Of a stretch of DNA of 7,633 nt, positions 1-5,563 are shown piece by piece; within the stretch, counting starts at the first letter, position 1, and each line of letters begins with the position of its first letter. This stretch comes from Spirochaetaceae bacterium (GTDB lineage: Bacteria; Spirochaetota; Spirochaetia; Treponematales; Breznakiellaceae), in NCBI GenBank assembly GCA_031280115.1, contig JAITHF010000258.1:1-7633 (forward strand), in the 5' to 3' direction. Position numbers and translations under genes: made by a program. The notes beneath the pieces are model-generated. The model had not been told where the DNA came from. It was given only the letters and a program-made list of their open reading frames with translations, and did not search any database.

Positions 1-106
1 TATTCTTTTGCGAACTTCCCATACGGGAACCGCCTTAGGCTGCCGGCGCTTCATGTTTCGCGTATTCTTTTGCGAACTTCCCATAAGGGAACGGCCTTCG
101 GCTGCC
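1..106. repeat. Tandem repeat, 62-bp period, about 1.7 copies
   Basis: A block beginning TATTCTTTTGCGAACTTCCC at position 1 recurs at position 63. Over the 44 bases available in both units I count 3 mismatches. Each unit contains a short inverted repeat, TTCCC-4 nt-GGGAA (about 18-31 and 80-93), so each transcript could fold a small hairpin. The left end is cut by the window edge, so more units may lie outside. The block leads directly into repeat copy A. No protein-coding role is apparent: the one open frame through it has no ribosome binding site or family resemblance. Confidence 0.75.
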
Positions 107-241
107 CCCAAACCCCCCGCTAGCGGCTTCCTGCGCTGCGCCCTTCCGCCTGCGAATTCCACTGAGGCGCCGCGCGTGAGGGTTGTGACTAAAATCGCAG
201 ATCCTCCCGCCACAGGAAGCACGTGAAACCCCCGCAGGGGG
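105..241 (+). repeat. Dispersed intergenic repeat, copy A
   Basis: Read on the plus strand, the element starts with a C5-AAA-C6 run (105-118) and ends with GTGAAA followed by C5-GCA-G5, a hairpin-capable end (229-241). Its inner 54 bp (180-233) match the reverse complement of 5400-5453 at 49 of 54 positions by my count. The rest (110-179) aligns less well with 5454-5520 but shares blocks such as GGCGCCTCA and GCGGAAGGGCGC (as read on the opposite strand). Directly after it, GCAGGGGG is repeated (234-241 and 243-250). It lies immediately upstream of the helicase promoter and points the same way as that gene. Function unknown; a miniature mobile element, a regulatory module or a small structured RNA are all possible. 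Confidence 0.75.
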
Positions 242-250
242 CGCAGGGGG

Positions 251-279
251 TTGCTATTAAAGAGGCAGGCCGGTATACT
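251..279 (+). promoter_or_regulatory. Predicted promoter of the helicase gene
   Basis: The hexamers TTGCTA (251-256) and TATACT (274-279) are separated by 17 bp and match the sigma-70 consensus at 4 of 6 and 5 of 6 positions. The expected transcription start is about 286-287, which coincides with the ATG at 287, so the transcript would be leaderless or nearly so. The -35 hexamer directly follows the G-run at the end of repeat copy A. Confidence 0.5.
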
Positions 280-286
280 AAAGCCC

Positions 287-2014
287 ATGTATACAGACTT
301 CGCTTCTTTCGGCTTATCTGAAGCGGTACTGGGCGCCCTTTCCCGAAAAGGATTTTCCTCGCCCAGTTCTATCCAAATAATCGCCCTGCCCCGGCTTTTG
401 GCTGAAACAGGCCACCTTATTGTAAAGGCCAGGACCGGCACGGGAAAAACTGCCGCCTTCGGCATCCCCCTTGTGGAACAGCTTACCCAGAGCGGCCACG
501 CGCCCCGGGCGCTTATCCTGACCCCGACCCGGGAGCTGGCCTTGCAGATCACCAAAGAAATCGCCTCCCTGACCACCGGCCGTTTCCCCCGTATCACGCC
601 GGTCTACGGCGGCGCCTCAATCAGAAATCAAATCCTGGACCTTAAACGGGGCACCGAGATTGTGGTGGGAACCCCGGGCAGGCTCCTTGACCTTATGGAA
701 CGCAAGATTCTCGACCTTTCGGCTATAGACTGGTTCATTCTCGACGAAGCCGACGAGATGCTGGACATGGGCTTTTTTGAAGATGTGGAAACGATCCTCA
801 AAGCGGTAAAAGCGGAACGGCGGGTGGCGCTCTTTTCGGCCACCATGCCTGAGGGGATTCTCAAAGTGGTGCGGGAATATATCGGGGAGGTGGAGATACT
901 TGAAGACACCGCGCCGGAGGATGAAAAGCCCGGGGTGGATCAATTTTATCTGGTGGTAAAAAAAGAAGACCGCCTTGAGGCGCTGCGGCGGCTTATTGAC
1001 GAGGCCGAAGCGTTTTACGGCCTTATCTTCTGCGCCACCAAAGCCGGCGCCGACGAGCTGTCCCGCCGGCTTTTAGAAGGGGGCTACGCTGCCGAAGCCA
1101 TTCACGGGGACCTTTCCCAGGAAGCCCGGGAGCGTACCCTCCGGCGTTTCCGCGCCCGGCTTACCACTATTCTGGCGGCTACCGACGTGGCGGCCCGGGG
1201 GCTGGATATTGAGCGGCTGACCCATGTGGTAAACTGGGACCTTCCCCATGACCGGGAGACCTATATCCACCGTATTGGCCGTACCGGGCGCGCCGGGCGG
1301 CGGGGCAAAGCGGTCAGCCTTGCGCTGCCTGCGGAGCGGGGGAAGATAAGCCAGCTTTCCCGCAGCATGGAACGCGCCCTGGGGAGCAAGATCCAGTGGA
1401 TGAAGGTTCCCCAAATTAAAGCCGTGATGAAGGCGGTGAAGAACCGGATTCTCCTCAAGGTGAGCGAGGCGCTGCCGCCGGCGGCGGCGGAGGCTGCCGA
1501 GGACGGCGACAGGGCGGGCCTTGACCTTGTCCCGCCTATGCTGACCCAGATAAGCCGGGAGCTTATAGACAAACTGGGGGGCCAGCAGGCGGTAGAGGCG
1601 CTTATTATTCTTATGTACGGCGATATGCTTGACCCGTCCCGCTACGGCCAGGTCATGGAGTTTCAGGAAAACCCGCCTCGGGAAGAAGGGCGGCTTGGGG
1701 GCAAACGGATGCTCCTGCGCTCGGACCGCCGGAAAGAGGTGCGGAAGCGGGGTTTTGACAGCACTCAAACAAGCGGTTTTAGCCGGGTGTATGTGGGGCT
1801 CGGCAGGCGGCACGGCGCTTCGGTGAAAGACCTGGTGAACCTGCTTACCCGCGCCGCCGGCGTGCCGGGGCGGCTTGTAAACGCCGTGGAGATGCGGGAC
1901 TACTGCGCCTTTGCCACCTTGCCGGAAGACGCGGCGAACCGGGCCTGCGTGTTTTCCCGCAAGGGGCCGGAAAATCCGGTCATCCGCCCGGCCCGTCCGA
2001 GCCAGCTCGTTTAA
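287..2014 (+). CDS. deaD: DEAD-box ATP-dependent RNA helicase, DeaD/CsdA-like with DbpA-type RNA-binding tail
   Basis: 575-aa protein that would unwind or remodel RNA duplexes using ATP, typically in ribosome assembly, mRNA decay or cold adaptation. All core motifs are present in order: Q motif (GFSSPSSIQ, ~22-30), motif I ARTGTGKT (48-55), PTRELA (80-85), TPGR (129-132), DEAD (153-156), SAT (184-186), RGLD (314-317) and HRIGRTGRAG (338-347). A linker is followed by a region around 497-558 (SRVYVGLGRRHGASVKDLVNLL onward) resembling the DbpA/CsdA RNA-binding fold. I chose ATG 287 because family homology begins there. An in-frame TTG at 251 would add 12 unconserved residues and coincides with the predicted -35. 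There is no convincing Shine-Dalgarno before 287. No clear intrinsic terminator follows; an A6-TG-T6 stretch (2013-2028 region) separates it from the convergent tRNA. DeaD versus another DEAD-box paralogue is inferred. Confidence 0.95.
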   Translation: MYTDFASFGLSEAVLGALSRKGFSSPSSIQIIALPRLLAETGHLIVKARTGTGKTAAFGIPLVEQLTQSGHAPRALILTPTRELALQITKEIASLTTGRFPRITPVYGGASIRNQILDLKRGTEIVVGTPGRLLDLMERKILDLSAIDWFILDEADEMLDMGFFEDVETILKAVKAERRVALFSATMPEGILKVVREYIGEVEILEDTAPEDEKPGVDQFYLVVKKEDRLEALRRLIDEAEAFYGLIFCATKAGADELSRRLLEGGYAAEAIHGDLSQEARERTLRRFRARLTTILAATDVAARGLDIERLTHVVNWDLPHDRETYIHRIGRTGRAGRRGKAVSLALPAERGKISQLSRSMERALGSKIQWMKVPQIKAVMKAVKNRILLKVSEALPPAAAEAAEDGDRAGLDLVPPMLTQISRELIDKLGGQQAVEALIILMYGDMLDPSRYGQVMEFQENPPREEGRLGGKRMLLRSDRRKEVRKRGFDSTQTSGFSRVYVGLGRRHGASVKDLVNLLTRAAGVPGRLVNAVEMRDYCAFATLPEDAANRACVFSRKGPENPVIRPARPSQLV

Positions 2015-2083
2015 AAAATGTTTTTTATAATTTTTATAAGGACCGAAGGAGTTGCAGGCGGGGGGAGGCGGGAAACAAAAAAA

Positions 2084-2155
<72 letters not shown>

Positions 2156-2169
2156 ATACTATATACTTG

Positions 2170-2197
2170 ATTATACTGAACCGCTGAAAAAAGTCAA
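2170..2197 (-). promoter_or_regulatory. Promoter of tRNA-Thr
   Basis: On the minus strand TTGACT (2197-2192) and a perfect TATAAT (2175-2170) are separated by 16 bp. The -10 ends 14 nt before the tRNA 5' end, leaving room for a leader of roughly 7-8 nt. The -35 continues into a T-run (TTGACTTTTTT), the same pattern as the tRNA-Phe promoter. Confidence 0.8.
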
Positions 2198-2199
2198 GT

Positions 2200-2232
2200 T
2201 CCCTGAGCGGCGCCGGCGGCGCCGCCCCGGGA
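2200..2232 (-). terminator. Strong GC hairpin, possible terminator of the 78-aa gene
   Basis: An 8-bp perfect stem (GCGGCGCC / GGCGCCGC, loop GGC, 2207-2225) can be lengthened outward with two mismatches to 2200-2232. It lies 13 bp beyond the stop codon of the leftward 78-aa gene. On the minus strand the first long T-run comes about 8 nt past the stem and is shared with the -35 region of the tRNA-Thr promoter, so this is not a textbook intrinsic terminator. Confidence 0.4.
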
Positions 2233-2245
2233 CATACCAGCCGGC

Positions 2246-2482
2246 TTACGGTGTAAACCGTTCTGCTTTCAAAAATTCGATAATTTTAGCGATCTTTGCC
2301 TGCCCGTCAACCAGGCTTGAGAAGGTCAGCTCAACAGACTTGCGCCCGTCATTATATCCCCCCCGCTCATACTCTATCGTCACGGTGATAGAAACATCCT
2401 CATTCCCGTTCGACCGCCATATATCCCCAAGCTCCTCAGGATGTTTGGTGCTTAGTTTGTACTCATAACCTACTGTGTCCAT
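2246..2482 (-). CDS. Hypothetical protein, 78 aa
   Basis: I do not recognise this family. It is a small soluble-looking protein with no signal peptide or membrane segment. The middle (SITVTIEYERGG, then KSVELTF) looks like alternating beta strands, and the C-terminus (AKIAKIIEFLKAERF) looks like an amphipathic helix. Support for its being real is an AAGGAG ribosome binding site on the minus strand, 11-12 nt before the ATG. It follows the acetyltransferase gene in the same direction after a 53-bp gap containing a palindrome (2516-2534), and is followed by a strong hairpin (2200-2232), so it may be the last gene of the hemerythrin operon or have its own promoter. Confidence 0.65.
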   Translation of the reverse strand: MDTVGYEYKLSTKHPEELGDIWRSNGNEDVSITVTIEYERGGYNDGRKSVELTFSSLVDGQAKIAKIIEFLKAERFTP

Positions 2483-2515
2483 TGATACGCGTTCTCCTTG
2501 CGATTGTATGTGATA

Positions 2516-2534
2516 ATCCGGCGCGGCGCCGGAT
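2516..2534 (-). other. Palindromic hairpin right after the GNAT stop codon
   Basis: ATCCGGCGC and GCGCCGGAT form a perfect 9-bp inverted repeat around a single central G; as RNA, a 7-bp stem with a 5-nt loop. It begins one base past the GNAT stop codon and lies between GNAT and the 78-aa gene. There is no T-run on either side, so it could be an attenuating or mRNA-stabilising hairpin, a Rho-linked end, or a palindromic binding site. Its GGCGCC core also occurs in the hairpin at 2200-2232. Confidence 0.5.
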
Positions 2535-2535
2535 G

Positions 2536-2991
2536 TTAAATATGCTGGTCATGCAGGCTTTTGTCCCGGTAGACCAGGTCTTCCCGTGCTAGAAACCCCC
2601 GTTTTTCCCAGAAACGGTTCCCTGTTTCGTTTGACCCGAACACGACCAGGGCGATTTTGCGGATGCCCTCCCGCGACAGGGCCTGTTCTGCTGCCGCAGC
2701 AAGAGCGCTCCCCAGCCCGCGGCAGCGGTATTCCTTCTGTACCGCGGCATGGTAGATAAAGCCCCGCCGCCCGTCATGGCCGCTTAACAGGGCGCCTGCA
2801 AGGACCCCTTCGTGTTCGGCCACAAAACAGGTGCGGGGGTTCCGGGCCAGAAACGCCTGTATCCCCGCCTCTGAGTCATCCAGCGGCCTCATGCCCAAAT
2901 CCGGCGTTGAGTTCCACAGCGCCGATGCCTGCGGGTAATCCGCGCCGGCCATAACCCTGATGCGAAGCCCGGCGCTTTTGCCTTTATACAT
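2536..2991 (-). CDS. GNAT-family N-acetyltransferase
   Basis: 151-aa protein expected to transfer an acetyl group from acetyl-CoA to an amine; the substrate cannot be told from sequence. The fold is visible: the opening LRIRVMAGADYPQASALW, a central strand CFVAEHEGVLAGALL, and motif A with the pyrophosphate-binding signature RCRGLGSAL (R89, G92, G94), then a helix and the C-terminal FWEKRGF (~127-133) typical of GNATs. Start choice is uncertain. ATG 2991 leaves a short lead before the conserved region. An in-frame TTG at 3012 would overlap the hemerythrin stop codon (TTGA), and ATG 2952 falls inside the first conserved strand. None has a strong Shine-Dalgarno. It lies 17 bp from (or overlaps) the hemerythrin gene, so the two are probably co-transcribed and translationally coupled. 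Confidence 0.88.
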   Translation of the reverse strand: MYKGKSAGLRIRVMAGADYPQASALWNSTPDLGMRPLDDSEAGIQAFLARNPRTCFVAEHEGVLAGALLSGHDGRRGFIYHAAVQKEYRCRGLGSALAAAAEQALSREGIRKIALVVFGSNETGNRFWEKRGFLAREDLVYRDKSLHDQHI

Positions 2992-3008
2992 GGGCCTGCA
3001 TCCGGCGC

Positions 3009-3404
3009 TCAAGCCTGGGGCTGTTTCCGGTAGTATTCGGCAAATTCTTTGTCATGTACCATGATGTGGTCCCGAAGCCAGTTTATCACCAGGTTGCTTA
3101 TGTCCTGGATGATCTTTTTGTCTCCGGTCGCGCTGTACTGCTGGTTCATTTCCCGGAACGTGGCGAGAAACTCGGTATGAAATTGTTTGTGGGCCTCATA
3201 TTTAGGATACTTGCTGTTTTCCTGCAATTTCTGTTCATCCCTGAAGTGCAGGATGACATATTCGCCCAAGAATTTGAGCATATCCGAGATGCGGCCGTGC
3301 TTGGCCGGGTCCACCAGAATATCCGCCTGCCGAAACAGTTCCTGATGTTGTTCGTCGATTTTCGCGACATGGGTTTCCAGCGTGGGATTCCATATTGACG
3401 CCAT
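3009..3404 (-). CDS. Bacteriohemerythrin
   Basis: 131-aa single-domain hemerythrin, a non-haem di-iron protein of the cytoplasm that reversibly binds O2 and, in anaerobes and microaerophiles, is linked to oxygen sensing, storage or protection. All seven expected iron ligands are present with family spacing: H20 (KIDEQH), H53 and E57 (HFRDE), H72 and H76 (HKQFH), H113 and D118 (HIMVHD). The opening IWNPTLETHVAKID is typical. There is no fused methyl-accepting or other signalling domain, so it is a stand-alone carrier or buffer rather than a receptor. A good AAGGAG site lies 6 nt before the ATG. It is the first gene of a leftward group with the GNAT protein and perhaps the 78-aa protein. Iron binding is inferred from the ligand pattern. 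Confidence 0.95.
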   Translation of the reverse strand: MASIWNPTLETHVAKIDEQHQELFRQADILVDPAKHGRISDMLKFLGEYVILHFRDEQKLQENSKYPKYEAHKQFHTEFLATFREMNQQYSATGDKKIIQDISNLVINWLRDHIMVHDKEFAEYYRKQPQA

Positions 3405-3430
3405 ACATTACTCCTTAGATAGTTTTTTCA

Positions 3431-3436
3431 AGTATA
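3431..3436 (-). promoter_or_regulatory. Possible -10 box of the hemerythrin operon
   Basis: On the minus strand TATACT (3436-3431) stands 26 bp upstream of the hemerythrin ATG, placing a start near 3424 and a leader of about 20 nt that contains the AAGGAG site. The hexamer 17 bp upstream (TAGCGG) is a poor -35, so either an activator is needed or the assignment is wrong. The same upstream gap contains loosely repeated GGGCAG-type segments. Confidence 0.3.
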
Positions 3437-3502
3437 CCTGTAATTTCTTTTTTCCGCTACCCTCTTCCCGCTGCCCGTTTTCACTGCCCGCGCCTCGCAA
3501 GG

Positions 3503-4453
3503 CTATATAAATTTGATGGCGTTAATCCGTGCGGACACGAGATCCTTTATCAGAACCTCTAACTGCGCACGGGGGTCCTGCGGCTTAATCCGGTGCGCCA
3601 GCGCCGGGGCGGCAAGGATGCTCAGGTCCTCGTCGGTTACAAAGGGGCGCCCCCGAACCAGCGCCAGCGCTTTTGCGGCCTGCAAGAAATGCAGCCCCGC
3701 CCGGGGGGAGGCGCCCAGCAGGAAGCGCTCGTTCCCGCGAGTGTCCCGAATAATGTCAAGAATCGCCTCTTTCAGGTTCGGATGGCAGTACACAAGCTCC
3801 GCTTCTTTTTGGGCAAGGAGGAAATCCGCCGCGGAAAGCGCCGGTTCAAGGGCCTTGAGGCGGTATTCCCCGGGGTTTTCGTCGAGGATTGCCCGTTCCG
3901 CTTCCCTGTTCGGGTAACCAAGGGAGAGGCGGAGCATAAACCGGTCGAGCTGGGCCGCCGGCAGCGGGAAGGTGCCTTCGCTTTCTATCGGGTTTTCCGT
4001 GGCAATCACAAAAAACGGTTCCGGCGGGCGGTGGGTATGCTTCCCGATCGTAACCTGCCGTTCCGCCATGACCTCAAGGAGCGCGGACTGCACCTTGGGG
4101 GTGGTCCGGTTTATCTCGTCAGCAAGCACGATATTGGCGAGCACCGGGCCCGGGGCAAAGCGGAAGGTCTTTGTCTCCGGATCGAACACGTCAACGCCGG
4201 TAATATCATAGGGGAGCAGGTCCGGGGTGAACTGGATGCGCTTAAAAACGAGGCTGCCGCCGGCATCTTCAGCGCCGATGAGGCGGGCGACGGCCTTTGC
4301 CACGGTGGTTTTTCCCAGCCCGGGGTTGTCTTCTAAAAGGACGTGGCCTTTGGCAAGGAGGCCGGCGGCAAGGAGTTCAAGAAATTCGGCTTTCCCTTGT
4401 ATGACGGCGGAGGCGCCGTTAATCAGCGCCCGCGCCGTGTCGTGGCCGTTCAT
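3503..4453 (-). CDS. MoxR-family AAA+ ATPase
   Basis: 316-aa cytoplasmic AAA+ ATPase of the MoxR group, chaperone-like proteins that help mature or activate partner complexes, often with von Willebrand factor A domain proteins. Visible: Walker A in EDNPGLGKTT (41-50, K48), Walker B in IVLADEINR (D112, E113), sensor 1 in IATENP (N154), the QLDRF segment with R171 as arginine-finger candidate, and sensor 2 in GASPRAG (R261). Length and ends are normal for the family. The ATG lies 44 bp after the sirtuin stop codon on the same strand, with only a weak AGGT-like ribosome site, so it is probably read from the tRNA-Phe/sirtuin promoter. The usual partners (a DUF58 protein and VWA proteins) are not downstream: the next gene is hemerythrin after a 98-bp gap. 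Its client is therefore unknown. Confidence 0.95.
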   Translation of the reverse strand: MNGHDTARALINGASAVIQGKAEFLELLAAGLLAKGHVLLEDNPGLGKTTVAKAVARLIGAEDAGGSLVFKRIQFTPDLLPYDITGVDVFDPETKTFRFAPGPVLANIVLADEINRTTPKVQSALLEVMAERQVTIGKHTHRPPEPFFVIATENPIESEGTFPLPAAQLDRFMLRLSLGYPNREAERAILDENPGEYRLKALEPALSAADFLLAQKEAELVYCHPNLKEAILDIIRDTRGNERFLLGASPRAGLHFLQAAKALALVRGRPFVTDEDLSILAAPALAHRIKPQDPRAQLEVLIKDLVSARINAIKFI

Positions 4454-4497
4454 GGCAGTATTCGATTACCTGTAAGAGCGCGCCGGCGCTGCGGGTA

Positions 4498-5247
4498 TCA
4501 GCGGGCGGCAAGGAGGCGCTGCAACCCTTCAAAGACCTCGCCTAGGTCCTCGAAGCGCATGGCCGCCTGATGATCAAGAGGGGTTTCCATGTTATTGACA
4601 ATGACGATCTGGCCGCCCCGGCGCAGGGTTGATTCGGGAAGCCCGTTTGCGGGGTACACGGTGAGGCTTGTTCCCAGGACGAGCATGAGGTCCGCGCTTT
4701 GGGCGTGGCTTTCGGCGCTTCTAAGCGCGTCAATGGGAAGGCTTTCCCCGAAGAAGGTTATTGCCGGCTTGAGGACTTTGCCGCAGGAGGGGCATACCGG
4801 GAGTTTTCCGGCTTTAACCAGCGCGGCAGCGTCTTTGAAGTCCATACGCACTCCGGCGCAGCGCAGGCAGTAGTGGATCTGCGGGGAGCCGTGGATTTCG
4901 ATGACCTGCCGGCTTCCGCCTTTTTGGTGCAGCAGGTCGATATTTTGGGTGATAAGGGCTTTAAGAAAGCCTGCGCGTTCCAGTTCGGCCAGCGCGGTAT
5001 GCACGACAGAGGGTTCTTTTTCGTCGATATTATAGATAAAGGATCCTGCGGCTTTATAATAGAAGGAAGGATCTTTATCGAAGTAATCAATATCGAAGAT
5101 TTTTTGGGCATCCATATCATTATAGAGGCCGTTTTTTCCCCGGAAGTCCCGAATACCTGAAAGGGTGCTTACTCCTGCGCCGGTGAGGGCCACACAGTGG
5201 CGGGCGCTGGTGATTTTGGTAAAAAGTTTTGCAATTTCATCATTCAT
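4498..5247 (-). CDS. cobB: Sir2-family NAD-dependent protein deacylase
   Basis: 249-aa sirtuin that would remove acetyl or other acyl groups from protein lysines, using NAD+ and giving nicotinamide and O-acyl-ADP-ribose. Motifs: NAD-binding GAGVSTLSGIRDFRG (23-37), TQNIDLLH (100-107), catalytic H119 in EIHGS, a zinc site of C127/C130 and C152/C155, FFGE (165-168) and GTSLTVYPA (192-200). The whole chain reads much like the Thermotoga maritima enzyme (class U), including FDIDYF after the NAD loop. Position 33 is Arg where most sirtuins have Pro (GIPDFR). The start ATG has no good Shine-Dalgarno and lies 24 bp downstream of tRNA-Phe with no hairpin between, so the two are probably on one transcript. 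MoxR follows 44 bp later. Deacetylase versus longer-chain deacylase cannot be decided here. Confidence 0.95.
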   Translation of the reverse strand: MNDEIAKLFTKITSARHCVALTGAGVSTLSGIRDFRGKNGLYNDMDAQKIFDIDYFDKDPSFYYKAAGSFIYNIDEKEPSVVHTALAELERAGFLKALITQNIDLLHQKGGSRQVIEIHGSPQIHYCLRCAGVRMDFKDAAALVKAGKLPVCPSCGKVLKPAITFFGESLPIDALRSAESHAQSADLMLVLGTSLTVYPANGLPESTLRRGGQIVIVNNMETPLDHQAAMRFEDLGEVFEGLQRLLAAR

Positions 5248-5272
5248 ACTATCAAACTATCCAACTTGCAGT

Positions 5273-5344
5273 GCCGCCAGAGAGAATTGAACTCTCGACA
5301 CAAGGATTTTCAGTCCTTTGCTCTACCAACTGAGCTACAGCGGC
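5273..5344 (-). tRNA. trnF: tRNA-Phe (anticodon GAA)
   Basis: On the minus strand this folds as a 72-nt cloverleaf: acceptor GCCGCTG with TGGCGGC (two G-T pairs), D arm GCTC/GAGC, anticodon stem AAGGA/TCCTT with loop CTGAAAA, and T arm GAGAG/CTCTC with loop TTCAATT. The anticodon GAA reads TTC/TTT. The discriminator base at 5272 is A, and CCA is not encoded. No terminator separates it from the sirtuin gene 24 bp downstream. Confidence 0.97.
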
Positions 5345-5362
5345 TTTTATATGATGGTTAAA

Positions 5363-5391
5363 AATATAACGATAAAGAAAAAAAAAGTCAA
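5363..5391 (-). promoter_or_regulatory. Promoter of tRNA-Phe (and probably sirtuin-MoxR)
   Basis: On the minus strand TTGACT (5391-5386) and TATATT (5368-5363) are separated by exactly 17 bp and each match consensus at 5 of 6 positions. The -10 ends 18 nt before the tRNA 5' end, giving a leader of about 12 nt. The spacer is T-rich, as in the tRNA-Thr promoter. The -35 directly abuts the hairpin end of repeat copy B. Confidence 0.8.
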
Positions 5392-5520
5392 CCCCCATAG
5401 GGGGTTTCACGTGCTTCCTGGGGCGAGAGGGTTTGCAATTTTAGTCACAACCCCGAAGCGGCGCCTCAGCGCGGTTCGAGAGCGGAAGGGCGCGGGGCGG
5501 GTAGCATTAGTGGGGGGTTT
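5392..5520 (-). repeat. Dispersed intergenic repeat, copy B
   Basis: Inverted copy of the element at 105-241. Positions 5400-5453 match the reverse complement of 180-233 at 49 of 54 bases. Further blocks (GCGGCGCCTCAG, GCGGAAGGGCGC, GGGGGGTTT) continue the match to 5520 with small indels. It too ends in a C5-3 nt-G5 hairpin (5392-5404); the stem is kept while the loop differs from copy A. Read in its own direction (minus) it points at the tRNA-Phe promoter, whose -35 begins at the next base. Confidence 0.75.
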
Positions 5521-5545
5521 CTATAGAAGAATAGAGGGAAGAGGA

Positions 5546-5563
5546 TGGGGGACCAGTCCCCCA
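5546..5563. repeat. Perfect 8-bp inverted repeat between repeat copies B and C
   Basis: TGGGGGAC and GTCCCCCA are separated by CA, a perfect palindrome in the middle of the divergent intergenic region. Its right arm merges with the C5-AAA-C6 run that opens copy C. No T-run follows on either strand, so it is not an obvious terminator. Confidence 0.6.

Noticed and set aside
8..226. 72-aa open frame on the plus strand
   Set aside because: It runs through the tandem repeat and repeat copy A. It has no ribosome site, and the composition follows the repeats rather than coding constraint.
2013..2045. A6-TG-T6 and TATAA-TTT-TTATA stretches after the helicase stop codon, considered as a terminator
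   Set aside because: No GC-rich stem; an AT-only hairpin of this size is too weak to call an intrinsic terminator, though it could contribute.
3437..3492. Loosely repeated GGGCAG segments upstream of hemerythrin as an operator array
   Set aside because: Spacing and sequence vary too much (about 13-15 bp, several mismatches) to distinguish from compositional bias.
3593..4336. 247-aa open frame on the plus strand
   Set aside because: Exact antisense of the MoxR gene, which has every AAA+ motif in the other strand.
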